Origin: Sinorhizobium sp. B11
Lineage (GTDB): Bacteria; Pseudomonadota; Alphaproteobacteria; Rhizobiales; Rhizobiaceae
DNA: 64,000 bases
Assembly (NCBI GenBank): GCA_039725955.1
Contig: CP091033.1
Span: forward strand, 124,001-188,000
Reading direction: 5' to 3'
Part shown: positions 54,378-63,504 of the stretch, piece by piece
Position numbering within the stretch: the first letter of the stretch is position 1
How the letters are laid out: each line of letters begins with the position of its first letter
Made by a program: the position numbers and the translations under genes
Notes under the pieces: model-generated
What the model saw: only the letters and a program-made list of their open reading frames with translations
What the model was told of the DNA's origin: nothing
The model's database searches: none

Positions 54378-55153
54378 CACGCGACTTTCTGACCCGCAGG
54401 CGCTTTCTTATCGGCAGCACGCTCGGCGCCTCGGCACTCACGCTCTCAGGCTGCGACATACTGGAACAGAACGCCGGCGTGGCAAGCGTTATCCGCTCGG
54501 CCGAAAATCTGACGATGAAGGCGCAAAGGCTACTGCAGGGACGCGATGCTCTCGCCCGCGAATTTGCCGAGACGGACATTTCTCCCTCTTTCCGCGTGAA
54601 CGGCACGAGCGCGCCTGACAGCGAAGACTATGCCGAACTCGTCGAAGGCAAATTCGCAAACTGGCGATTGAAGATCGACGGTCTCGTCGATCGGCCTCAG
54701 GAACTCTCCCTCATTGATCTCAAGAGGCTTCCGGCTCGCACCCAGATCACCCGCCATGACTGCGTCGAGGGGTGGAGCGCAATCGGGAAATGGACGGGAG
54801 TTCCGCTTGGGGCCGTCCTGAGCTCGGCAGGACTGAAGCCGAACGCTCGATTTGCGGTCTTTCACTGTGCCGACGAGCTGGAGAAGACACTCGATGGAAG
54901 TGGCCGCTACTATGAGAGCATTGACCTCATCGACGCGTTCCATCCGCAGACCATCCTAGCCTATCAGATGAACGGGAAGGATCTGTCCGTCGGTCATGGC
55001 GCGCCTCTCCGGCTGCGGGTCGAACGGCAACTCGGCTACAAGCAGGCCAAATACATCATGCGCATCGAGATCGTCGACAGCTTTGCCGGCCTGTGGGGCG
55101 GCAATGGCGGTTTCTGGGAAGACCGCGGCTACGAGTGGTACGCAGGGATCTGA
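54374..55153 (+). CDS. molybdopterin-dependent oxidoreductase (sulfite oxidase/MsrP-like)
   Basis: 259 residues. Tat signal with LTRRRFLIGSTLG at residues 6-18 and a possible lipobox LSGC at 24-27. The sulfite-oxidase Moco domain has the single Mo-binding Cys at residue 130 in RHDCVEGWSAIGKWTGVPLG, and the C-terminal RVERQLGYKQAKYIMRIEI. Members are periplasmic and accept electrons from, or give them to, a membrane cytochrome, as MsrP does with MsrQ to repair methionine sulfoxide. Here the partner is the b561-type protein. The substrate is unknown. Confidence 0.88.
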   Translation: MTRDFLTRRRFLIGSTLGASALTLSGCDILEQNAGVASVIRSAENLTMKAQRLLQGRDALAREFAETDISPSFRVNGTSAPDSEDYAELVEGKFANWRLKIDGLVDRPQELSLIDLKRLPARTQITRHDCVEGWSAIGKWTGVPLGAVLSSAGLKPNARFAVFHCADELEKTLDGSGRYYESIDLIDAFHPQTILAYQMNGKDLSVGHGAPLRLRVERQLGYKQAKYIMRIEIVDSFAGLWGGNGGFWEDRGYEWYAGI

Positions 55154-55234
55154 GCGATCCCGTGCCCTCGTGCGATAATCGTCTTGTATTGAAATCATCA
55201 GGAAAGGCAGTTCGGGATCTCTGCCCTTGGCTGC

Positions 55235-56263
55235 TCATAGCCAGTTGATCCGTTTGAGGACCATCAGCGTTGCAACGGACGTGACCGCAACAAAGCCAAC
55301 GATGATGATGAAAGCCCAAGTATCGTTGACGCCAGGGATACCGCCAACATTCATGCCGAAAAGACCGGCGACCACGCTCGGCGGTAGCAGCAGGGCGGCG
55401 AGCGCGGCGAGGCGATTGGAATTGCGGGCAATCCTTTCGCTGATGACCGTGGACAGGTCGTCATGAAGAATGCCGGTACGGTCACGGATGGCGTCGAGAT
55501 ATTCGATGAAGCGCATCAGCTTGTCGATGACCTCGCGGAAACGCAGCTTGTCGCGCTCCTTCAGCCACGGTGCGTCGTCATGCTCGATGCGGTTCAGGGC
55601 GTCGCGCTGGGGGGCGAGATAGCGCCGAAGCTGCACGGACCGGCGGCGAAGCTGCTTCAGCCGCTCGCGGACTTCGCTGGCTTCGCCGTGAAAGATCAAT
55701 TCATCCAGCTCGTCGACCTCTTCGTCCATCGTGTCGAGCACGGGTTCGAGGTCGCGGACCAGCTTTTCGCTGACAAGGGCGAGCAGTTCCCCCGTCTGCT
55801 TCGGGCCCTTGCCCTTGTCGAGCGCAAGGCGGATATCGCGCAAGGCGGTTATATAGTGGCCGCTGTCGCGCAGGGTCACCAGCCGGCGCTGATCGGCCCA
55901 TACGTGAAGGGGAACGAGATCGATTTCCGCCGACCTGACCTCCGCCTCTTCCGGCGGAGCGGCACAGACGCCGCGAAGAATGATCAGCAGCCCGTCATCG
56001 ATGGCTTCGACGCGCGGCCGCGTTTCCTCTTCCAGCAAGGCGTCGGCGACGAGCGGGTCGAAGCCGCCTCTGGTCGTCACCCATTCGGCAGCGGCTGGAT
56101 GATCGCGTTCGAAATGCAGCCAGATGACGCCGTCATCCGGCGTCCATCGGCGCACTGCTTCCATGTCGAGGGTGCGACAGCCGCCATTGCCGTCAAGAAG
56201 CACGGCGAAACGCAAACCCGGCTCGACGCCGTAACTTGCGATGCTCACCACCTGCTCGCCCAT
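55235..56263 (-). CDS. ZntB/CorA family divalent-cation transporter
   Basis: 342 residues from ATG 56263, behind GGAGG. A long cytoplasmic helical funnel (residues 1-280, with EEVDELDELIFHGEA and RRRSVQLRRYLAPQR) ends in two membrane helices. The pore signature GMNVGGIPG is near residue 303, the GMN-VGGxPG form of zinc-transporting ZntB rather than the YGMNF/MPE form of CorA. ZntB moves Zn ions, possibly with protons. It is convergent to the Moco enzyme gene and monocistronic. Confidence 0.9.
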   Translation of the reverse strand: MGEQVVSIASYGVEPGLRFAVLLDGNGGCRTLDMEAVRRWTPDDGVIWLHFERDHPAAAEWVTTRGGFDPLVADALLEEETRPRVEAIDDGLLIILRGVCAAPPEEAEVRSAEIDLVPLHVWADQRRLVTLRDSGHYITALRDIRLALDKGKGPKQTGELLALVSEKLVRDLEPVLDTMDEEVDELDELIFHGEASEVRERLKQLRRRSVQLRRYLAPQRDALNRIEHDDAPWLKERDKLRFREVIDKLMRFIEYLDAIRDRTGILHDDLSTVISERIARNSNRLAALAALLLPPSVVAGLFGMNVGGIPGVNDTWAFIIIVGFVAVTSVATLMVLKRINWL

Positions 56264-56466
56264 GAATAACCTCCAGCAGCCAAAGCCCACCTCCCGTAAG
56301 CACAGATCAACAGCTTAGCGAGTCGCTGTCAGGCGGCAAGATGGTCTGTGCCCGGAGAACAAGGCTGCAGGCATTCGTCTGAACTTGAGGTGCTAGATCG
56401 AATTCCATAAATCCTGGTCGCGCCGGCGATTTTGTCGCGGGATACATTCTGTCTTCAATTGATCGC

Positions 56467-57342
56467 CTACCGGCCGCGGCCGATGCTCGCATACATGCCG
56501 GTCGTGCGAAACTCCGTCGGCGTGATGCCGTAAACGCGCCGGAAGACCTTGGCGAAGTAATTGGCGTCTTCGAAGCCGCACATGATCGAGACTTCCTTGA
56601 CCGGCAGGAAATCCGCCTTGGTCAACAATTTTGCGGCGCGTTGCAGGCGCTGCTGCAGGACATATTCGGCGGGCGGCACGCCTTCGCTTTCGGCGAAGCT
56701 GCGAGAAAAGTGGGCGCGGCTCAAGCCGACGATCGCCGCAAGCTCGCTGACCGGAAGCGGTTTTTCCAGATTGGCGTTGATATGGTCGGTCACCGCCTGC
56801 ATGGCGCGTTGTTCGGCCATCGAGGCGGAGGCGCCGAAGATGTCATCATAGAGCGCCATGGCGGCTTCATAGGCGACCGCCGAGGCCGAGCCCGGCGTGT
56901 TTGCGCCTTTGACGAGCCGCAGGCTGCAGTCCGCCAGATGATCGATGGTCGATTGCTGCAGCTTGAAGACCGGCCCGGCGAGTGCCAGCACCATCTTGTG
57001 GATGCGCAGCGTTTCTTCACCGTTCATCGAGATCCAGAAATATTCCCAGCGGTCGCCCTTTTCCAGCCAGTAGCGGTGATTGTGCGGCACGAGCACCATC
57101 ATCGTGTCGCCGCTCTGGAGCTTGTAATTGCGATTCTGGTAGCGCAGGCGGCCGGTGCCGTTGATCGTATGCTGCAGCACCGTGAAGGGTGTCAGGCCGC
57201 GCTTTCTGCCGTCCCAATCATAGGTCTCGTTTTCACGCACCTCGTAACCGGCGCTCGTGGGCATGGCATGCAAACGCTGCCGTCCGCGCGGCAGCGAAAC
57301 GGTTCTCATCGACTGGCCGTTGGCGATCAAATCATGCAGCAC
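56467..57342 (-). CDS. agpT: AraC family regulator of alpha-galactoside uptake
   Basis: 291 residues. N-terminal cupin effector domain (LQHTINGTGRLRYQNRNYKL, SGDTMMVLVPHNHRYWL, to about 150) and C-terminal double HTH (PLPVSELAAIVGLSRAHFSRSF and VKEVSIMCGFEDANYFAKVFRRVYGITPTEFR, in part, 195-285). It is divergent from the GH4 galactosidase and agp-like importer, as agpT is in Sinorhizobium meliloti, so it is probably the activator responding to melibiose/raffinose-type sugars. The symbol rests on this recalled synteny. Confidence 0.8.
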   Translation of the reverse strand: MLHDLIANGQSMRTVSLPRGRQRLHAMPTSAGYEVRENETYDWDGRKRGLTPFTVLQHTINGTGRLRYQNRNYKLQSGDTMMVLVPHNHRYWLEKGDRWEYFWISMNGEETLRIHKMVLALAGPVFKLQQSTIDHLADCSLRLVKGANTPGSASAVAYEAAMALYDDIFGASASMAEQRAMQAVTDHINANLEKPLPVSELAAIVGLSRAHFSRSFAESEGVPPAEYVLQQRLQRAAKLLTKADFLPVKEVSIMCGFEDANYFAKVFRRVYGITPTEFRTTGMYASIGRGR

Positions 57343-57388
57343 AAAATTACCCTCGAAAGCATAATCCTTCTCTGGCCGCTCCTGCGAA

Positions 57389-57398
57389 TATGCGCATA
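57389..57398. promoter_or_regulatory. TATGCGCATA palindrome in the agp divergent promoter
   Basis: Perfect 10-bp palindrome in the 214-bp space between the AraC gene and the galactosidase, a plausible part of a regulator site. AraC proteins usually bind direct repeats, so the link is weak. Confidence 0.3.
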
Positions 57399-57556
57399 AT
57401 CCCCTCTCACAAGAGGAAGAGATCGCGGTCGAAAGAACGGCCGGGAGGAATACAGGCGCTATTTCCCGGTATTTTCAGACGATGTGCGAAAGCATGCCGC
57501 CTGATCCTCCTTTGCCGTCTTTTTACCTAGCATTTGATCGGATCGAGGTGAAGGAT

Positions 57557-59023
57557 ATGAGTTTCAAAATCGCTATTATCGGGGCAGGCAGTGTCGGTTT
57601 CACCAAGAAGTTGTTCACGGACATTCTCTGCGTGCCGGAATTCAAGGACATCGAATTCGCGCTGACCGACCTCAGCGAGCATAACCTCCAGATGATCAAG
57701 GCGATCCTCGACAAAATCGTCGAGTCGAACAAGCTGCCGACAAAGGTGACGGCCACGACAGATCGCCGCAAGGCGTTGGAAGGCGCGCGTTATGTCATCA
57801 GCTGCGTGCGCGTCGGCGGGCTGGAAGCCTATGCCGACGACATCAGAATTCCGCTGAAATACGGTATCGACCAGTGCGTTGGCGATACGATCTGCGCCGG
57901 CGGCATTCTCTATGGCCAGCGCAATATTCCCGTCATCCTCGATTTCTGCAAGGATATCCGCGAGGTCGCAGCACCGGGCGCGAAGTTCCTGAACTATGCC
58001 AATCCGATGGCGATGAACACCTGGGCGGCCATCGAATATGGCAAGGTCGATACGGTCGGCCTCTGCCACGGTGTCCAACATGGCGCCGAACAGATTGCCG
58101 AAGTGCTGGGCGCCAAGTCGCAGAGCGAGCTTGACTACATCTGCTCCGGCATCAATCACCAGACCTGGTTCGTCGATCTGCGTCTCAACGGCCGCAAGAT
58201 CGGCAAGGATGAGCTGGTCGCCGCTTTCGAGGCGCACCCTGTCTATTCGCAGCAGGAGAAGCTGCGTATCGACGTCTTGAAGCGCTTCGGCGTCTATTCG
58301 ACGGAAAGCAACGGTCATCTCTCCGAATACCTGCCCTGGTATCGCAAGCGGCCGGACGAAATCACCCGCTGGATCGATATGTCGGACTGGATCCATGGCG
58401 AGACCGGCGGCTATCTGCGTCACTCGACAGAGACCCGCAACTGGTTCGAGACGGAGTTCCCGCAATTCCTCGCTTCGGCCGAAAAGCCGATCGATCCGGC
58501 CAAGCGCTCCAACGAGCATGCGAGCCATATCCTGGAGGCGCTGGAGACCGGTCGGGTCTATCGCGGTCACTTCAACGTCAAGAATACCGGCGTCATCACC
58601 AACCTGCCATCCGACGCCATCATCGAGTCGCCCGGCTTCGTCGATCGCTTCGGCATCAACATGGTCTCCGGCATCACCATTCCGGAAGCCTGTGCTGCGA
58701 CTTGCATCTCGTCGATCAATGTCCAGCGCATGTCGGTGCATGCGGCGATTTCCGGCGATATCGATCTCCTGAAGCTCGCCGTACTGCACGATCCGCTGGT
58801 TGGTGCCGTCTCGACCCCGGAAGAGGTTTGGCAGATGGTCGATGAAATGGTGGTCGCCCAGGCGCGCTGGCTGCCGCAATATGCTGATGCCGTCCCGGCT
58901 GCCAAGGAGCGGCTGGCAAATTCCAAGGTCAAGACGCGAGAGTGGGAAGGGGCTGCGCGCCGCCATGTCCGCTCCATCGAGGAACTTCGCGTTGAAAAGG
59001 CCGCGCTGAAGCAGGCTGTTTAA
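57557..59023 (+). CDS. agaL1: alpha-galactosidase, glycoside hydrolase family 4
   Basis: 488 residues from ATG 57557 (GAGGTGAAGG upstream). GH4 enzymes use NAD and Mn and cleave by oxidation-elimination rather than by a classic nucleophile. Visible motifs are the N-terminal Rossmann IIGAGSVGFTKKL, the CVGDTICAGGIL segment, NYANPMAMNTWAA, the metal-binding GLCHGVQHG (Cys/His), and CSGINHQTWF, as in MelA. It hydrolyses imported melibiose, raffinose and related galactosides in the cytoplasm. It is followed by the dipeptide-type importer, matching the S. meliloti agaL1-agpABCD order. Confidence 0.9.
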   Translation: MSFKIAIIGAGSVGFTKKLFTDILCVPEFKDIEFALTDLSEHNLQMIKAILDKIVESNKLPTKVTATTDRRKALEGARYVISCVRVGGLEAYADDIRIPLKYGIDQCVGDTICAGGILYGQRNIPVILDFCKDIREVAAPGAKFLNYANPMAMNTWAAIEYGKVDTVGLCHGVQHGAEQIAEVLGAKSQSELDYICSGINHQTWFVDLRLNGRKIGKDELVAAFEAHPVYSQQEKLRIDVLKRFGVYSTESNGHLSEYLPWYRKRPDEITRWIDMSDWIHGETGGYLRHSTETRNWFETEFPQFLASAEKPIDPAKRSNEHASHILEALETGRVYRGHFNVKNTGVITNLPSDAIIESPGFVDRFGINMVSGITIPEACAATCISSINVQRMSVHAAISGDIDLLKLAVLHDPLVGAVSTPEEVWQMVDEMVVAQARWLPQYADAVPAAKERLANSKVKTREWEGAARRHVRSIEELRVEKAALKQAV

Positions 59024-59145
59024 ATCAGGTGAGGGAGGCTGCGGCGGTTCTTCGGGAGGAAGGCCGTCGCGCTTAAGCTTCCTTCATTATCGTTTGAGGA
59101 GAAGCGGAGACGCGTACAAGCGCTCCGGAACAAGAGGGAGAGACG

Positions 59146-61233
59146 ATGACGAATTTCCGTAAGATCGGCATCCTGGCAGGACTGGCGCTCAGCGTTTCAG
59201 TCGCGGCCCTGAATGCCTATGCGTCCGAGCCTACAGTGCCGCCAGCCCCGCCGGCTTTCCCGGCGGAAGGCAAGATCAAATATGTGTCCCGCGACTCCAT
59301 CCTGGAGTTCAAGGCGCTGCCCGAATATCATGAGCCGGACTGGGTAACGAAGAATTTCGTCGACACCGGCAAGCTGCCGGCGGTCAAGGATCGCCTGCCC
59401 AAGGAACCGATGGTCTTCAAGACCGAGAACATGCCTGACGGTCCCGGCGTCTATGGCGACGTGATGCGCCATGTCATCGGCGGTCGGCCGGAAGGCTGGA
59501 ACTACGGTGCCGGTCAGACGCAGGGCTGGGGCGGTATCGATATCGGCCTCTCCGAATGCCTGACACGCACAGCACCGCTATTCCAGGTGGAAGCCAAGGA
59601 TACCGAGCCGTTGCCGAACCTCGCCAAGGGCTGGGAGTGGTCGCAGGACGGTCACAAGCTCACCATGCACCTGATCGAAGGCGCCAAGTGGTCCGACGGC
59701 GCGCCCTTCAACGCCGATGACCTCATGTTCTATTGGGAAGACGAAGTCATCGACCCGAACGTTTCGCCGCTCGGTGGCGGTGCGTCGCCGGAGGCCTTCG
59801 GTGAGGGAACGACGCTCACGAAGATCGACGACTACACAGTCGAATGGACCTTCAAGGAAGCCTTCCCGAAGCAGTATCTCTATACGATGGCCTACCCCAA
59901 CTTCTGCCCGGGTCCATCGCATATTCTCAAACTCCAGCATCCAAAATATTCGAAGAACACTTACGACCAGTTCAAGAACGCCTTCCCGCCGGAATTCATG
60001 AACATGCCGGTGATGGGCGCCTGGGTGCCGGTTGAATATCGGCCTGACGATATCATCGTCATGCGCCGCAATCCCTATTACTGGAAGGTCGACGAGAAGG
60101 GCAATCAGCTGCCTTATCTCAACGAGCTGCACTACAAGCTCTCGACCTGGGCCGACCGTGACGTGCAGGCTGTAGCCGGTTCTGCCGACTTCTCGAACCT
60201 CGAGCAGCCGGAAAACTTCGTTGCCTCGCTCAAGCGCGCTGCCGAAAAGACCGCTCCGGCGCGTCTCGCCTTCGGTCCGCGCCTCATCGGCTATAACTTG
60301 CGTATGAACCTGTCGGGCAATGGCTGGGGTGATCCCGACGCTCGCAGTCAGGCGATCCGCGAACTCGACCGCAACGAGGACTTCCGCAAGGCCATAACCA
60401 TGGCGGTCGACCGCAAGGCAATCGGCGACTCCCTCGTCAAGGGACCGTTCACGGCAATTTATGCAGGCGGCCTTTCCTCAGGCACGAGCTTCTATGATCG
60501 CAACTCGACAGTCTACTATCCCTTCGATCTGAAGGGTGCGAAGGCACTGCTCGCCAAGGTCGGCCTGAAGGATACCGACGGCGATGGCTTCGTGAACTTC
60601 CCGGCCGGAACAGCTGACGGCAAGAACGTCGAGATCGTGCTTCTCGTCAACAACGACTACACCACCGACAAGAGCCTTGCCGAAGGTGTCGTCGGCCAGA
60701 TGGAAAAGCTCGGCATCAAGATCATCATCAATGCTCTTGATGGCCCGAAGCGGGACAATGCGCATTATGCCGGCCAGTTCGACTGGCTGATCCAGCGCAA
60801 CACAACCGAGCTCGCCTCCGTGGTGCAGAACACCGAGCAGCTTGCCGCTGTCGGCCCGCGTACCAGCTGGCACCATCGCGCCGGCAAGGACAATCAGCTC
60901 GACCTCCTGCCTTACGAAAAGGAGCTTGCCGACATCGTCAACAAGTTCCGCACGAGCCAGGACAATGACGAACGCGTCGCGCTCATGAAGCAGTACCAGA
61001 AGACTGCGACCGAACACGTCGATACCGTCGGCCTGACCGAATATCCGGGCGCGCTGATCATCAACAAGCGTTTCTCGAATATTCCCGAGGGCACGCCGAT
61101 CATGATGTTCAACTGGGCCGAGGACTCCGTCATCCGCGAGCGTGTGTGGGTGGCCGCCGACAAGCAGGGCAAGTACGAACTCTTCCCTCAACAGCTTCCC
61201 GGTAAGCCCGGGGACAAGGGTCCGATAAACTAA
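59146..61233 (+). CDS. agpA: alpha-galactoside ABC transporter substrate-binding protein
   Basis: 695 residues, long for the class because of an N-terminal extension typical of AgpA. Signal peptide IGILAGLALSVSVAALNAYA (about residues 7-27). The mature protein is a family 5 (dipeptide/oligopeptide-type) binding protein with ITMAVDRKAIGDSLVKG-like and FQVEAKDTEPLPNLAKGWEW segments. In S. meliloti AgpA binds melibiose and raffinose although it resembles peptide-binding proteins. GGGAGAG precedes the ATG. The operon continues with two permeases and an ATPase. Confidence 0.85.
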   Translation: MTNFRKIGILAGLALSVSVAALNAYASEPTVPPAPPAFPAEGKIKYVSRDSILEFKALPEYHEPDWVTKNFVDTGKLPAVKDRLPKEPMVFKTENMPDGPGVYGDVMRHVIGGRPEGWNYGAGQTQGWGGIDIGLSECLTRTAPLFQVEAKDTEPLPNLAKGWEWSQDGHKLTMHLIEGAKWSDGAPFNADDLMFYWEDEVIDPNVSPLGGGASPEAFGEGTTLTKIDDYTVEWTFKEAFPKQYLYTMAYPNFCPGPSHILKLQHPKYSKNTYDQFKNAFPPEFMNMPVMGAWVPVEYRPDDIIVMRRNPYYWKVDEKGNQLPYLNELHYKLSTWADRDVQAVAGSADFSNLEQPENFVASLKRAAEKTAPARLAFGPRLIGYNLRMNLSGNGWGDPDARSQAIRELDRNEDFRKAITMAVDRKAIGDSLVKGPFTAIYAGGLSSGTSFYDRNSTVYYPFDLKGAKALLAKVGLKDTDGDGFVNFPAGTADGKNVEIVLLVNNDYTTDKSLAEGVVGQMEKLGIKIIINALDGPKRDNAHYAGQFDWLIQRNTTELASVVQNTEQLAAVGPRTSWHHRAGKDNQLDLLPYEKELADIVNKFRTSQDNDERVALMKQYQKTATEHVDTVGLTEYPGALIINKRFSNIPEGTPIMMFNWAEDSVIRERVWVAADKQGKYELFPQQLPGKPGDKGPIN

Positions 61234-61351
61234 GAGCTCCCTCCCGAATGACAAGAGCTTCCGGTCGCGCGTGCTGCGCGCGGCCGGTCAGAATCAACAA
61301 GCCGGCCGCGCTGAGACGAGCGACTGGCGGCAAGGAGAAGCGAACCGTCTG

Positions 61352-62359
61352 ATGTTACGATTCCTGCTCATGCGCATCGCCTCGGCGATCCCCGTCCTCT
61401 TCATCCTGAGTGTGGTGACCTTCGCGATTATCCAGGCACCCCCCGGAGATTATGCCGATTACATCCGTTCGCAGTTGATCAATCAGGGCGGCGCTTCCTT
61501 CGCGCAAGCCGATGCCCAGGCTCAGGCCTATCGTGTCGAACATGGCCTCGATCAGCCGCTGGTCGTCCAGTACGTCAACTGGATCACGGGCATAGTGACC
61601 AGAGGCGATTTCGGCTACAGCATGTTCTACAACAAGCCGGTTGCCGACGTTGTCGGCGAGCGCCTGCCGCGCACGCTGGCCCTGGCGCTGGTCTGCCACA
61701 TTTTCGCGTCGATCCTCGGCATCACTTTCGGCATCTGGGCGGCGACCCGCCAATATAGCTGGATCGACAGCCTGCTCTCCGGCATCTCTTTCCTCGGCAT
61801 GACGGTGCCGCGCTTTCTGATGGCGCTGATCATCGTCTACCTGCTCGTCTTCCAGTTCAATGTGACGGAAATCGGCAGCTTCTTCTCACCGCAATATGGC
61901 GGAGCGCCGTGGTCCTGGGCGAAATTCATGGATCTCGTAAGCCACGTCTGGCCGGTCGTCGCGATCGCCACCTTCGGCGGGCTCGCCTACAATATGCGCG
62001 TCATGCGCGGCAATCTGCTCGATACGCTGAACGCCCAATATGTCGAGACAGCGCGCGCCAAGGGGCTTTCGGGCGGCGCGGTCGTCATGCGCCACGCCGT
62101 TCCAAACGCGCTCCATCCGCTCGTCATGTATCAGGGTGTCGTGCTTCCCTACATGCTGACCGGCGAGATCGAGACCGCGATCATCTTCGCTCTACCAACC
62201 GTCGGTCCGGCAATCGTCGGCTCCATGGCGATCGGTGACGTCTATGTCACCGCGACTTTCATGCTGGTGCTGTCGGCGACACTGATCGTCGGCAACATCA
62301 TCGCCGACATGCTGCTTGCCATGCTCGATCCGCGGGTCCGTCAATATGGAGGAGCCTGA
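61352..62359 (+). CDS. agpB: alpha-galactoside ABC transporter permease
   Basis: 335 residues from ATG 61352 (AAGGAGAAG upstream). DppB/OppB-type: FLLMRIASAIPVLFILSVVTFAII (part), DYADYIRSQ, six membrane helices, and the EAA-like loop YVETARAKGLSGGAVVMRHAVPNAL near residue 235. Pairs with the next permease. The upstream extension from 61271 has no ribosome site. Confidence 0.87.
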   Translation: MLRFLLMRIASAIPVLFILSVVTFAIIQAPPGDYADYIRSQLINQGGASFAQADAQAQAYRVEHGLDQPLVVQYVNWITGIVTRGDFGYSMFYNKPVADVVGERLPRTLALALVCHIFASILGITFGIWAATRQYSWIDSLLSGISFLGMTVPRFLMALIIVYLLVFQFNVTEIGSFFSPQYGGAPWSWAKFMDLVSHVWPVVAIATFGGLAYNMRVMRGNLLDTLNAQYVETARAKGLSGGAVVMRHAVPNALHPLVMYQGVVLPYMLTGEIETAIIFALPTVGPAIVGSMAIGDVYVTATFMLVLSATLIVGNIIADMLLAMLDPRVRQYGGA

Positions 62360-62360
62360 T

Positions 62361-63494
62361 ATGTTTGCCTTCGACTCTTCCACACCGCCGCCGCCACACG
62401 AGGAAACGGTCAAGAATACCAGCCATGGCAATGAGAGCTACATGGCTCTGGTCTGGCGCCGGCTGCGGCGCTCCTGGACCGGCATGATCGGCCTCATCCT
62501 CGTCGGGCTCCTGATCATCATGGCGATCTTTGCCGATTTCTTCGCGCCGATGGATCCGAAGGCGACCGATGTCGGCTTTGCGCCGCCGCAGCTCATCAGC
62601 ATCCACGACAAGGAGGGCAGTCTCGTCTGGCCGCGCGTCTATGCGCTTGCGGATTCCGAAGAGCTCGATCCGGTCACTTTCCAGCCGGTCGTCGGCCTGG
62701 ATTATGACAATCCGCGTCTGCTCGGCTTCTTCGTGAAGGGTGCTGACTATAATCTACTCGGTCTCATCCCGGCCAATCGCCATTTCTTTGGCACGGTCGA
62801 TGGCGAACCGGTGCATTTCCTCGGCACCGACAAGTTCGGCCGAGACGTGCTGTCGCGCGCCATTATCGGCTCACGCATCTCGCTGATGATCGCGCTGACG
62901 GTGGTCTTCATCGTCACCGTCGTCGGCACCACTGTCGGGATGGTGTCAGGCTACTATGGCGGTGCCTTCGATATCTGGGTGCAGCGCTTCGTCGAGCTGG
63001 TGCTCGCCTTCCCGCAGCTGCCGCTTTATCTGGCGCTGACATCGCTGATCCCGATCACAGCGCCGACCAACATCTTCCTCGCCTTCGTGATCTTCGTCAT
63101 GTCGGCGCTTGGCTGGGCGCAGATGTCGCGCGAGGTGCGCGGCAAGACTCTGGCGCTGGCGCGCATCGAATATGTGCGGGCAGCAATGGCCGTTGGTGCC
63201 ACCGACCGGCGCATCATCTTCCAGCATATTTTCCCGAATGTGATGAGCCACGTGATCGTCGCCGTCACCATCCACATTCCGAGCGTCGTGCTGCTCGAAT
63301 CCTTCCTCGGCTTCCTCGGCTTTGCCGTGAAGCCGCCGCTGATCTCCTGGGGGCTGATGCTGCAGGATACGGCGAATTATTCCGTCATCGGAACCTATCC
63401 CTGGATTCTCTCGCCCGTCGCCTTCGTGCTGGTCACCGTCTTCGCCTTCAATGCTTTGGGCGACGGTCTGCGCGATGCGGTCGATCCCTATTGA
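62361..63494 (+). CDS. agpC: alpha-galactoside ABC transporter permease
   Basis: 377 residues from ATG 62361, one base after the agpB stop, with GGAGGAG upstream. DppC/OppC-type with an unusually long insert between the first and second membrane helices (about residues 70-165), as in AgpC-like permeases. The loop LARIEYVRAAMAVGATDRRIIFQHIFPNVM (part) is near residue 265. Forms the channel with agpB. Confidence 0.87.
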   Translation: MFAFDSSTPPPPHEETVKNTSHGNESYMALVWRRLRRSWTGMIGLILVGLLIIMAIFADFFAPMDPKATDVGFAPPQLISIHDKEGSLVWPRVYALADSEELDPVTFQPVVGLDYDNPRLLGFFVKGADYNLLGLIPANRHFFGTVDGEPVHFLGTDKFGRDVLSRAIIGSRISLMIALTVVFIVTVVGTTVGMVSGYYGGAFDIWVQRFVELVLAFPQLPLYLALTSLIPITAPTNIFLAFVIFVMSALGWAQMSREVRGKTLALARIEYVRAAMAVGATDRRIIFQHIFPNVMSHVIVAVTIHIPSVVLLESFLGFLGFAVKPPLISWGLMLQDTANYSVIGTYPWILSPVAFVLVTVFAFNALGDGLRDAVDPY

Positions 63495-63504
63495 GGTGAT
63501 GAAG

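Noticed and set aside
57389..57398. TATGCGCATA as a definite AgpT operator
   Set aside because: AraC-type regulators generally bind direct repeats and a single 10-bp palindrome is weak evidence, so it is kept only as a low-confidence site.
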